From Sphagnum magellanicum (Eukaryota > Streptophyta > Sphagnopsida > Sphagnales > Sphagnaceae), in the NCBI GenBank assembly GCA_021904315.1, contig CM038908.1, positions 10,250,501 to 10,314,500 on the forward strand: 64,000 nucleotides of DNA. Reading direction: 5' to 3'. The notes under the pieces are model-generated. The model ran no database searches, was not told the DNA's origin, and saw only the letters and a list, made by a program, of their open reading frames with translations. The first letter of the stretch is position 1; each line of letters opens with the position of its first letter. The position numbers and the translations under genes were made by a program. Positions 1 to 10,861 of this stretch are shown here, piece by piece.

Positions 1-3000
1 AGACTATCACTACACGATGTTTACACATGCCATGGAATTCTTTCAAGAACACACAAATTTTTAAAAACCAATTCTAGAACATTTTTTCACAAGTATATTA
101 CAAGATTTGTCAATCAAAGTATTTGTTTCTCTTGACAACCTCTTATCAACAAAATTTATGAAACCTAGTAGATGACTTTATGCAACTCTAAACAAGCGAG
201 CCTGGGTGCCACAAGATTTAAAGAACAAAGTGTTAAAACAACCCATGAATCGCCAGATGATAGGCCTTGCATTGAAACCACGAGATGTCTACAATAATAT
301 TTTTTTTAAATCCCAACAATTGATGAAAAAATCAAAATACCATTCTTTGCAATAATTTTTGATTCATTAAACGTTTTGATATGAATTAGGGCTGAAATTG
401 AAAAAAAAGATTTTACTTCCTAAAAAATCCAAGAAATCTTGAAAAAAAATTAATTTTTAAACATCCAAAGAATTCTAATATCTAGACTAAAGGATTGTAT
501 CCTCCAACCCAATTCATGTTCCATTTTTGAAGCCTTATAAGGCTAGCAGCAATATAAAGCCTCTACTTCGATCAATCCTAAAAGAAGACGGAATTAGTTG
601 ATATGCTTCATGTGACTGGAGGACTTGGTTCTTAGTGGTTCACTTTCCTCTTGGTGACCTACCTTTTTTGGGCTATTTGCTTTGGACTTTGGTGCTTGCC
701 CCTTGTTTTTTTTTCTTTCCCTTTCTTGGGTGCTTTCTTTTCATAAAGTTTGGCAGGGTTTCATCACATGGAATTCACTTTGAAATGGAATAGGTATTAT
801 AGCACAAACTTTAAAGAAACTCGTTTTAGACACATGAAATTCTACCTCATGAAATGGTTTGGTTATGAACTTGAACATAATTATTGGAAATTTGAAAAGA
901 ATTTGAATTCAAAAAATTTCAAAGAACATTGGAACATCAAAGCATGTTTTAATGAACAACTATGTTGTCATGGTGTTGGACATGAGGATCTCTATAATAT
1001 CCCATCCAAAAGGAAGAGGCTTAACATGTCATATAAATGATTAAATCAAGTTCTGCTTTTTTTATGAGTTCTTCTTGAATTGTTGACCACAAGCATTCAA
1101 AACTACAAGGAGAGGTGTGTAATAATTTTACGTAAGTTACTATTATTAGTAATAAAAATCTATGCTACATGCACAAATAACTTTTAAACAAATGAGATAA
1201 TTTAGTTAAGATTAATTAACTACCTCATAACATGTGATGTTCACCTTGCTTGCCATGGAAGTAACATTTGCATGGATGATGAACTTATGCATGAAATATT
1301 AGGGAAAGTAACATTTTTATGTGTAGTCACACTAATAGGAGCTGCAAGTGGAATTGGCATTTTAAAGTTGTAAAATGAGTTATAAATGAATTGATTTTTT
1401 TTAAATGGCATATTTTGAACAAATTTTAACACAAATCTTAGTATAATAGTACAATATATATATAAATATATTTAAAACATTCCACGAATAAATAGTCACC
1501 AAGAGGTGATCATGACTCCTTTTATCATGTTTGCAACCCTCTACATTTTGAATTTAGATGTTCACCTCTTAATTAGGAACTTAGGGGTGGATTAACAAGA
1601 TGGTAGCAACTTGTATGACCTTCAAGATGGGTGGAAAACTCACAATAAATTGATGTTTTATTCATTTTTATTTTGTTTTGTCAACATGATTCAACAATAA
1701 TTATTTTTCACACTTTTACATGATAACAAAGTTTGATTCTTTTTTTTTTTGTAGTTAATGTTTTTGGTCATTGTAAAAAATTATGAATTTCTAATCCATC
1801 ACTTACTATAACCAGTCCCAATCTATGAACATCATCTTAGTAAGCAAGCCCACCATTTTCTAAATAATCACTTAGATAGGCAAGGTAGGCTCCTTTTGTC
1901 TTGTTTGCACCTTAATGTCCATTTTGTGTGTCTTTAGCTATTGTGATGATCAGGGTGAACAATTTTGAATGCCTTCCATGAGATATTTTCCTTGATTTCT
2001 CTCTTCGAGCTTTCGTTTATTTGTCAAAGATGCCACATAAGGGCCACCAGGAAGGCATGCAAAGTACACCCTTGGACAAGTGCATCCAAGAGCGGAGGTA
2101 GTAGCTGACCTCTTACATGACCCCTTTGCTTGTTTGAACGGTGACAAGCCCCAATACTATCCCTAAATCCTAGTGGTGCCACAGCGCTAACTTCTAAGCC
2201 TCTAACTTCAATACTTGTCTACCCATTGCATAGTGATTGCAAGGACAGACCTACTGTGATGCAAACTCTCTCACAAACTTTCTTTGATGAATACAAAAAA
2301 GGATCACATGGTGAGGAGAAATGCCTCCCAGATTGTGAGGTCAAGACTTGACACCACAGCAAGTGTAGAACACCTCTTGTTCATATCTGGGGTCATGGAC
2401 TAGAACCTTCATTGATTGTGAAATGTGTGTTAAAATGAAGACGAATAATGCTCTTGCCCTTGACCACATCATGAATGTGTTGGAGAGATGCATAAGGCAC
2501 ATGATAACATAAATAAACATGATCATATTTAGTAATGCCATAGGAACAGGGCAATCCCAAAAGAGGGCCCCCTACTTGAGGCATGAGCCGAGGGAAGGCC
2601 CACCTTTCAAGAGTGCGTGGCTCTGGGCTCTGAGGGTGCTGTTGTTTATAAAGAAGGATGTACTGCCACCACACTGTGGGAGCAGAAGAGCCCACCATAT
2701 GGGGCAACAAATGCACATATTTTTCTGCATGATAACCTTCAAAATCATCAATAATTTTGATAAAACATACATCACGTCAAACACTGTTCCATTTGGGAGA
2801 TGACATACTCATTGATTGAATTTTATGTACAATGTTTTTTCCTACTCAAAGTAACTGATTACATGTTATCATATGCACTTGAAATCCATAATTACCATAC
2901 AAATGGTCGAGGGATGATTCAAGCTCAAGTCATCATTGCTACATTCTACTTACTAGCAACATCTGGAACTATTAGTCATTAGATCATTCAATCATTGGAA

Positions 3001-3070
3001 AAACCATACGAATACCCAATGGGTCAAAGGTAATAGAATTCAGTCACAGGTTTTACTTGCAGAGGGAAAA
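1..3070. other. Unrecognised AT-rich intergenic DNA
   Basis: I see no convincing gene or complete mobile element here. The short open frames have no recognisable domain and lie in AT-rich sequence. The segment at about 2340-2800 is richer in GC and open in several frames on both strands, which suggests an old repeat fragment rather than a gene. The T-rich stretch at 640-765 resembles the stretch at about 60870-60965 (both run into a GGCAGGGTTTC or GCCAGGGTTTC sequence), so it may belong to a dispersed repeat. Confidence 0.4.
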
Positions 3071-3740
3071 TTGTCTATCTCATATCAGTCACTACAAACA
3101 CAAAAAAGTCTCTCCGAATTGAACATACCAAGCACACAAATGTACATGTGTTCAAGGGCGGCAAACCCTCACACATTAGGAGCTCCTCCTAATGACATTG
3201 CAAGCACCTGCACACTGAATGTCCCTGTTTGTGTCTTACCATTCCTCTGCATTACTGCAGACAGCCTGTTGAGGCAACAGGATATCCTAAAACTCATTTC
3301 TGGTACCAAAGATTGTTGATAAAAACTTTCCTGACCCAACAACGACATCCTCTTTAGCTAGCCCTGATCTCACAACTGAATTCATACATTTCACAACAAA
3401 ACTACATCTGTTTGAGCTTCTTCTCTCCACAAGGTACAGGTTATGAAGTTTGAAAATCACTTCAACTAGGAAATCATGTCCCACATTGCCTTCAACAAAC
3501 CTGCATCAAAAGTGACAGCAAAAAACAGAAAAAGTGCATGATGCACTACATGGCTTCAGCTACTCTGATCCAAGTAGCATCTAGAGTTCATAAATTGTAA
3601 CCCAATATTTAAGTACTTCAAAATAATGAACAATACAAAAAATTTGAAAGTCACACCGGTAGGTTACATGTAGGACCAAAATGCTCACAAAATAAGGTCA
3701 AGATGACAAGAAGAATACAAGTATCAATTTCAGCCCTCAC
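3071..3740 (-). other. 3' flank, possible 3' UTR of the CacyBP-like gene
   Basis: This stretch lies just downstream of the stop codon of the CacyBP/SIP-like gene on the minus strand. Its composition resembles gene-flanking DNA rather than the AT-rich repeats. A minus-strand frame of about 65 codons is open at 3287-3484 and is preceded on that strand by a pyrimidine-rich ...TGATGCAG sequence that could be a splice acceptor near 3510, so an extra or alternative 3' exon is conceivable. I cannot place the polyadenylation site. No domain is recognised in the frame. Confidence 0.3.
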
Positions 3741-5780
3741 CTACAAGTCACCATACTTAGGAGGTTGAGCAGGCTTTCCAGTGCGTGCATCTGACCAGGC
3801 CTTTGCTATGGTCTTCTTCATTTCATCATCACCTTCATCATACATGTTCTGTTGAACCCAAAATGTCACCAACCAAGACAATGCAGATGCATGAAGAACA
3901 GAGAACAGCTACAAAACATCTTTGGAAGAAGATGGATCTGTTGACATTTGCAAATACAAGGCACTGGTAGGATTTTTTCAAAACCATCATTAAAATGAGT
4001 TCTCTTGCAATGAATCTGACATACCTTCATCAAGTCCATAATGCCACTCATTGGATCCTTGTCTTTGTCCATTGCTGGAGCTTTGAACTACAAAACCCAT
4101 CCAAGGGAACAAAACCCCAACATCTAGTTTAGATGGCATTTGCTCTTTTGCAGCGTCATAGTTAAGTGGCATATTTGAAATTTCCAAACTTCAATCCATA
4201 GTTCAAAGGTGAACACAATTGTCATGATTCCACAGCATGCCAATCAAAATACGTAGTTTCTACTGGCTACTTGATCCAGCATTTGCAACCAAGGAAATCT
4301 GCTGGCACCTTCTCCTCCTTCTTGTGGAGGTCAATCCAGTTACCACCATCTGCCTTTTTAAGTGTAACAATAATCCTTTTTGGTTTCACCAACATTTTCG
4401 ATTGCTCTGGAATGATAGACTTGTTCAGCTTTGGTACAGAACAGCGATAATTCTTCCCACCAACATCATGGATCTTGAGGTCAACAGAATCAGAGTGGAA
4501 TTTGGCTTCTATTTTCTCTTGCGAGGCACCTTCAAGTGTTATGTATATCTGTCCAACCCATGAACATGTAGGCAACACAATCAACACAATCAACTTATCT
4601 CTTAAAGCCCAGAAAACCGTGGAGATTGTTCTCATCTCTCTTACCTACAGCTGTTCCATCCAAACAGGTAAGATACAGGCCATTGAAGTGCATTCTTTCC
4701 CAAACCTCAAGTGGCGCATATCTGCTGATATGAATGGAGTGGATACACAAAGAATGAAGATTGCAAAATTCATCTTCCACTCCACTGGTCCCCAGGTAAA
4801 ATATGAAGTTACCTGATCTTGGAGCCTGCTACAAGACTTTTTCTAAGTATGAAGAACCACACAGTCACTGCATAGGCAGTCTCTCATTCAAAAACCAAAG
4901 AATTACAAGGATCTCTCACACTATCAACTCTCCTGCAGTAGTGCATTCAAAGGATGGGTGGGTGTGTCCAAGAAAGAAATAACTAGAGGATCCACAGGTC
5001 CTTAAGGAGGTGAATCTTTTCTGAAGAAATCAACAAATCAAAACAGCATTACTCACCTTCACTTTGTCATAGTCTTGATCCCAGCTGAATGTCGCAAGTG
5101 TAGTATACTGAATGATCGGCTGAAATTTCTTAATCTCTAGAGGAATTACTTTTGGTGTTTGCTCCACTGCTGCTGCAGCTTCATGCTCATCTTTAAATGT
5201 CTGCACAGAGTTACAATTCTCATCAAAAACCCCCAAATCCCCTCACATTCCTTAACCCCTTTCCTTCCACCCCGAACAAAGCTTCTTTGATTTCCTGTTG
5301 CTCAGGTTAGGTCAGAGAGACAATAAGTTGAACTTCTGCAAGTCCCATAAAGATCTTAACTCTTGAGTCTGTGCAGAAGAGTGATGGAGTGTCTGTCAAT
5401 GCTACCACCCTCTTTTGCACAGCTTCCTACATTGTTTAAGCCTCCTCCAAGAAAGACACATAGCTGAAACAACAACCCACAAGCTCTCTTTTTGTCTGGC
5501 TGATCACCGGTGAACCACGATCATCACAACGTGGCATCACCTACAATGGGTCGTCCGTTGCTGACTGGAACCCTAAGACCATTTGAGAGATTTGAGAAAA
5601 AGGTCACAGAAAGTTCTCGCGATCTTGTCATCATCGACTTGCTGCTCTCCTGAATGTGCTACTAACCTTTTCCAGACTGGAGATTTGTGAAGAGAGAATG
5701 GATTGAACACGTGGTCGCTTGGCCTCTTGAAGAAGATGCCGAAGCTCATCGATGTCGTCTTGCATCACCGCTCCCGCCAT
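3741..5780 (-). CDS. CACYBP: Calcyclin-binding protein/SIP-like CS-SGS domain protein
   Basis: Five coding exons on the minus strand: 5667-5780, 5057-5200, 4309-4548, 4025-4087 and 3741-3848. All introns (466, 508, 221 and 176 bp) are GT-AG and phase 0. The product is 222 residues, the usual family length. Residues 1-38 form a charged helical N-terminus starting MAGAVMQDDIDELRHLLQEA. Residues about 72-160 are a CS (p23-like) domain, with FSWDQDYDKVK at its start and NYRCSVPKL and LVKPKRIIVTL inside. Residues about 165-222 are an SGS domain with DKDKDPMSGIMDLMK and MYDEGDDEMKKTIAKAW, ending at YGDL. CacyBP/SIP proteins are adaptors linking SIAH-type ubiquitin ligases, SKP1 and S100-type proteins in animals; plant homologues are poorly characterised co-chaperone-like adaptors. 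The start is the first ATG of the frame. The exon 1 to exon 2 join is inferred from splice consensus and phase; a missed small exon is possible there. No lesion is seen, so the gene looks functional. Confidence 0.93.
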
Positions 5781-6253
5781 CGATGAACAAACCCACCACG
5801 AAACCCACGAAGAAACTCCTCTAAAGAAACCAAGACTTTCGCAAAAAGCAGAGCGAACAACAATCCATCAAAACTCCCAAAACAAAACTTCGCAACACCT
5901 CTCTCTCTCTCAAAAACCCACAATCTTCAAGACCCAAAACTACCGTATGCACAATGTTCTAAGGTTCTTCAAAAACCCTAGAACCTTCCTAGCTCCCGAA
6001 GAAGAAGAAGACAAAGAAGCCCTAGAAGCTTCCAAGAGGATTTGGACCCCGGTGGGGAAATCCTGCGATCAAATAAGAGACAAGAGGATCAGATGAAGAA
6101 CACCCAAAAAAATCCCTTCCCTGAAATCCTCATGAGAAGCACCGTTGTAGCAGGAATGGCCCATCCATTCACACAGTTTTTGTTTTGTTCATCCACCAGA
6201 AAGAAGAAAGCTCTTGCTTCCCTTGCAATTACCTCCAATACCCACCTTTCGTC
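5781..6253 (-). promoter_or_regulatory. Upstream region and probable 5' UTR of the CacyBP-like gene
   Basis: This is the sequence immediately 5' of the start codon at 5780, read on the minus strand. It is richer in GC and purine/pyrimidine tracts than the intergenic DNA, and contains a CT run near 5901-5911. No clear TATA box is placed. Open plus-strand frames here (for example 5752-6096) are antisense to the leader and to the gene start and have no domain, so I treat them as chance. Confidence 0.4.
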
Positions 6254-6460
6254 CTTGCAATGCCTGCAATTCCTCGAACACCCTTTCTTCCCTTGCAATG
6301 CCTGCAATTCCTCGAACACCCTTTCTTCCCTTGCAATGCCTGCAATTCCTCGAACACCCTTTCTTCCCTTGCAATACCTGTAAATACCTTTCTTCCCTGC
6401 AATGTCTACAGTACCTGCAATACCCTTATCTTCCCTGTAATGCTTGCAATGGGTAACTGC
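6254..6460. repeat. 38-bp tandem repeat, three perfect copies plus decayed copies
   Basis: Three identical 38-bp units lie at 6254-6291, 6292-6329 and 6330-6367, each starting CTTGCAATGCCTGC and containing CTCGAACACCC. They are followed to about 6460 by degenerate partial units built on GCAATACCTG or GCAATGTCTAC. Perfect identity next to degenerate units suggests a recent local expansion. It sits roughly 470 bp upstream of the CacyBP-like start codon. Confidence 0.9.
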
Positions 6461-6808
6461 AATACCTTTCTGTGTTTAGTGTAATTGGCAGATTTGGATT
6501 CTTCCTCGGTGTTTTTGTTTTTTTTTTCTTTGGGGGTGTCATTGGCAGATTGGATTCTTCTTTTGATTATGTGAAATTGTGATCACAACAGAATGTTGTG
6601 GAGAAATTTTTGCAATGGAATTTCAAAAAATGAATAAGTGGTAGAGAGAATTTGAACAAAAGGAAATTGAGATTGAAAATGCAAAATGTTTTGCTGTACA
6701 GAAAGAATAAGCACAATCCTCTTAGAACGTACTCACTTTTATGCTACCCAGATGCTGCATTTTGGTCCTTGAGAGATGTAAAGACATATGAAAGTTGCTC
6801 ATTTGAGC

Positions 6809-6845
<37 letters not shown>

Positions 6846-7117
6846 TGTAATCTGGAACTTTGATTGCCTGTTTCCAATTCTGTTTTTTTTTTTTTTTTTC
6901 CTGGTTTGGGCTTCCGCATGAGCTTTTCAAATGGGGCCCCTGTTTAACTATGTTGCAGACATTTTCTACAGGGTTGGGCATCCAATGATGTGGCAATGTG
7001 AACAGACAGGAAAAGTCAAACCATCTGCATGGAGGATGACACACCTCAGACATGTTGAAATGCAATTTAGAGGCTCTCCTCCCCAGAGAAACAAGCAGGA
7101 AGGATCTTCCAAGCTGC
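6461..7117 (-). other. 3' flank and likely 3' UTR of the zinc-finger gene
   Basis: This lies downstream of the zinc-finger stop codon on the minus strand. It contains a dinucleotide run at 6811-6844 and a 17-base T run at 6883-6899 on the plus strand. I could not place a polyadenylation signal with confidence. No other gene is seen. Confidence 0.45.
6811..6844. repeat. (TG)17 microsatellite
   Basis: An uninterrupted TG dinucleotide run of 17 units. It probably lies in the 3' UTR or just downstream of the zinc-finger gene. Likely length-polymorphic. Confidence 0.95.
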
Positions 7118-10100
7118 CTAGTCAAGCAGAAGTGGGACCTGAGGTTCAGGACCCACATCAGCATTGTGGCATGTGGCTTTCAAGGACTGCCCAAATTGTC
7201 CAAAGTTCTGAAGATTATCCAAGCCTTGATCACCAGCTCCTAGAGAACCTGTTTCACTCTTGCAGCCTCCACTTGCTGTAGCCTGTTCTGGGGTGTTGTC
7301 ATCATCCACGCTGCTTGGCATATCCTTTGCCTGAAAACCATACTGGTCCCTGCTGTTGTTGGGCAAATGATGGCGCTTCTCCACACTATCCTGGAAAGGG
7401 CTACTGGATGCATACTTTTTGGCCATCGAGAAGAACGGTGAGCTGAGAAGTGGGATGTATGAATTAGAGTGGCCCAAAGATGGAGGAAGAATATGAGCGG
7501 AACTTGAACCCACTTGTTCCACAAAATCATCAGATTCAGGAGCTGGCATATTCAAGTCTAGCTCTCTTTCCAGGACTTCCCTTTTTGGGTTGCTGACTTG
7601 ATGATGCCCTGCAAGAGTGGTCTGAAGTGCTGACATTTGCTGCTGATTGTTGGTTCTGATACCAGAATAGGGTTCACTGGGTGCTGAGGTGCTTGCTGTA
7701 GTGCCACCCCAATGACAGCGCTTGTGACCTCCTAAAGCTTGACCAGAATTAAAAACCCGATGACAGATTGAGCATTCATGACCCTTTGACTTTCTTGCAA
7801 TGCTGAACATTTCCTCATTATCATCCTTTGCAACAGCCAAGTAATGACAAGGCTTGTGGTCTTCTTGCTCAGAAGTATGTGATGCATCTTGTATGTCATA
7901 TGGCGGCAGCAGCTCAATGTTCTCTGTGTTCATGGCCTCATCATCTGTGATGTCCTCCTCTGGACTCTGATCCTGTGCCCCACCTTCCCCCACATTTGTT
8001 CTTGCATAGCAACCTTTCACCTTCTTGTGACTGGCACGGTGACCCCCAAGAGCTTGATGTGACTTGAATATCCTCTTGCATGTTGTGCACTCATACTTCA
8101 TCCTCGGCCCCACTCCTTGCATACCTGCAAGCATCACATTGTCAGCTTGGAAGTTCTGGAGTTCAACAGTTTGCAGGCTGATTCCAATGTTCCACTCTTA
8201 AATTCAGCATAGGTCAAGTAAAATCTCAACCAGTGTGATGAGCAAGATGGTAAGCATTGGATGCTGCTGACCTGTTTCGAATTCATTTGCACCGTCTTCA
8301 TCTTCTTCTGATGGGTAAGCATCCTCGGCTTCTTTTTTGACAATTGCACTTCTTTTATCCTCCTTGTGACAATTCTTCTCACTCCTACTCACATGATCCT
8401 CTTTTTCAACTTCCTCTGCCTTTCCCCCACTCCAATGATGTAAAACCACATCTTCCTTGTCAGTGACTTGAGGTTCTTGAGGAGGAGCTGTGAGGGCACT
8501 CCTTTTCCTCTCTGACTCCACTGCTTTCAAGAGCATGAGTGCATCAATAATTTCTCTCTGGTGTCGAGTCTCAGTGGGCGTTGTTGCTGCTTCCGAATTC
8601 TCAGGTGCATAGGATGTCACAGCCTGCAAGGATCTCACAGATTGCCTTAACCTTTTTGTTCTCTTCCCTTTCTGCCAGTTTCGAACAGATTGTTGCATGT
8701 CCCCATTCATGTACGCAGCTTCAATGCTCTCTGTGTCACTCTCATTGTCTGATGCTTTTCTTGAACCTCTTCTTGACTCTGTTTCGGACTCTGAATCTGA
8801 GTCTGCAGTGACAATCACATTGGGAGGAGGTTTTTTCCTTCTGGAAGGAGGGTGGCTTGCATTATTGTTCATTCTTCCATGCTGATGAGTATCAGGGGGC
8901 TGAATCCCTCTCCACTCTCTCTCTGGATGACACCGCATGTGACCAAACAAAGCTTTCCAGGACCCAAATTCCTTTCCGCACTCGGTGCAGGTTTTCACTT
9001 TGTCCTCAGACATGGTACTCATCTTCTTGGCTGGGGCAGCAGCTGCAGATACCTCCACAGCATAATCTTGGTCTATGAACCTGCGACTCCGCTTTGGATT
9101 CCTACGAAGAGTGTACTGAGGATGAGTTTTCTTGTGTAAGCTCAATGACTTTGCACCGTCAAACTCCTTGTCACAGATCTTGCACATGTAGTCATGTGTG
9201 CTGCCATTATTGTTTTCCTCTAAACTTGAGCTGACCTTTGTGGATCCCGCATCTTCCTCATGCTCATCCCACAAATCCTCATCTTCACAGCTCAGGGCCA
9301 CTCCACTGCCAATGGCTACTAAACTAGGTGGTGATCCAGCTTTATTATGGTCCTGAAATTCTACTTGTTGGAAATTCAACTGCCGGGATACAGACTGAAT
9401 ACAAGAAGACTCGACACCTTGAGATTGGGGACAACAAGGTAACGGAGAGGTGGTCTCATCTTTGAAAGAATCAGGGTCACTAACTCCACTATCTACATGC
9501 AGATTCCTCAGCTGGCTCACCTGCCCTATGGAGCTGCTGAGTTGCTGCTCTTTCTCTTGACCTACTTCCACGCTAAAACTCGAAGCATGATGATTCTCAT
9601 GATCCATGGTGATACTATTAAGCTGCTTGTTGTTGTTGTTATGAGATTGCTGCTGCTGCTGCTGCATCATGCTCCCTGCCCCAAGAGGAACTCTCCCAAA
9701 TCCCAGCTCTCCTCTTTTGTACAGTTGACAGAGGTGAGACATGGAGTTCTTCTGCTCTTCTTCTTCTTCTTGTGAACGCATAGAATTCTTTGCATGAATT
9801 TCATCCTGATCAATAACAGTTGAGTTGCATTGGATCAGCTCTGCAGTTCCTGCTGCTACTGCTGCTGCTGCTGCTGCCACATCTTCTTCCACACTGCTTA
9901 GAATTCCAGCTCTTGGAGGAAGAAGAAGCTCCTCAACTTCAGCATCACTACAAAGAGATCCAGGACCCTGATCATCAAGAACAACAACAGTCGCTCCTCC
10001 TCCAGAGATCACTCCATTTGCTACACTATCTTCTTCTCCCTCTATAATAATTTCTCCTCTTCCTCCTCCTCCTTCAGTTTTTGTGGTTGGCCAGGTTCCA

Positions 10101-10411
10101 GACTTCTCCTCTTGAGAGTGATGATGAGTACTACAGTGAGAACAGATCTTCATCAGCGAGGAGGACAAGAAGCCGGCGTTGTTGTTCTTGCATGTACTAC
10201 AACACTGAGGCGAGGTGGTCTTCTGATGGGGGTGGTAGTGGTGGTGGTTCTCTCCTCCTCCTTGGATGATCTGAACAGGTGAAGTCGATGCCTCCCCCTC
10301 CTCCTCCATCATGTCTTCTTCTTCTTCTTCTTCTTCCGTCACTAGTTGCACGCTGACTCCTCCATCCATGCTGCTGCTCCTTTTCTCCTCGCCGTAACTC
10401 TTGTCCATCAT
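7118..10411 (-). CDS. Large ZAT-like four-finger C2H2 zinc-finger protein with EAR motif
   Basis: Two coding exons on the minus strand, 8272-10411 and 7118-8124, separated by a 147-bp GT-AG intron (8125-8271); 1,048 residues. Four C-x2-C-x12-H-x3-H fingers are visible: F1 at about 410-430 (core GAKSLSLH), F2 at about 475-495 (core [12 protein letters not shown]), F3 at about 726-746 and F4 at about 831-851, both with plant-specific [14 protein letters not shown] at 902-909 is an EAR-type repressor motif. Basic clusters RRNPKRSRR and KGKRTKRLR look like nuclear signals. Acidic, Ser-rich, poly-Ala and poly-Gln runs fill the rest. The family acts in the nucleus as DNA-binding, usually repressive, regulators, often in stress responses. 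The first in-frame ATG is at 10411; an in-frame stop lies upstream at 10490-10492. The protein is far longer than typical ZAT members of 150-500 residues. A Cys-rich patch at residues 70-92 (two CxxC pairs) may be a further metal site. Target genes cannot be inferred. Confidence 0.93.
8125..8271 (-). other. Single intron of the zinc-finger gene
   Basis: A 147-bp intron read on the minus strand from GTCAGC to TTGCAG. It separates the exon carrying fingers 1 and 2 from the exon carrying fingers 3 and 4 and the EAR motif. The split codon is Gly 714 (G|GT). If retained, the frame runs 22 codons beyond the exon and stops at 8204, giving a shorter protein without the QALGGH fingers or the EAR motif. 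Confidence 0.85.
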
Positions 10412-10467
10412 CACTAGAGTTCTTTCATAGCTGCTGCTGCAAGACCTAGTGAGCTTGAAGAATCCAG

Positions 10468-10476
10468 TCACATCAT
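10468..10476 (-). promoter_or_regulatory. Minimal upstream ORF (ATG ATG TGA)
   Basis: On the minus strand an ATG-ATG-TGA triplet run lies 57 bases 5' of the main start codon at 10411. If the leader is transcribed through here, it is a two-codon uORF out of frame with the main ORF and could lower translation of the zinc-finger protein. Its role is inferred. Confidence 0.55.
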
Positions 10477-10591
10477 GATGAAGATGTTGTTACCCCGGCT
10501 AATTTTGCTATGGAGTCTGTTGTTGTTGTTCTCGAGCTGCTGCTTCTCTTCTTAATTCTTCTCATCAGGCTTGGACCATCCGCACGGACAC

Positions 10592-10861
10592 TCAACACGA
10601 TCTGGACTGCAGTAGTAGCTGGAGAAGAAGAAAGACGACCACGACGACGGAGACGACACACACTCTTGCTTGTTGTTGGCGCAACACAGGAGCAGGAAGA
10701 AGAAGAAGATCCAAGTCCATTTTGGGAAGACGAGTAGTTTCCAACTTCCCTGTTTCCTTTTCCAAAACCAGATTCACTTCCTCGTGATTACAATGCTCAA
10801 CGCAACGAGATTTGTGCAAAATGGAAATTCTACAACTTCTTCTGGAGACGAAAGATCGCAT
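10592..10861 (-). promoter_or_regulatory. Upstream ORF of 89 codons in the leader
   Basis: An ATG-initiated frame of 89 codons on the minus strand ends 180 bases upstream of the main start codon. It ends in a Leu/Val-rich low-complexity tail with no known domain. If it is in the mature leader it would act as a uORF; it could equally be chance or lie in the promoter. Confidence 0.3.

Noticed and set aside
750..1040. Open frame of 96 codons on the plus strand
   Set aside because: AT-rich, no domain, no splice context; length is within chance for the region.
4475..4816. Plus-strand frames across the CacyBP-like exons
   Set aside because: Antisense to a well-supported exon of the minus-strand gene; no domain.
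6185..6484. Cys/Pro-rich frames on both strands
   Set aside because: Translations of the 38-bp tandem repeat; the same peptide appears in successive frames.
10471..10473. Possible start of the zinc-finger protein 20 codons further upstream
   Set aside because: The codon there is GTG, unlikely as a nuclear plant start; the first in-frame ATG is at 10411.
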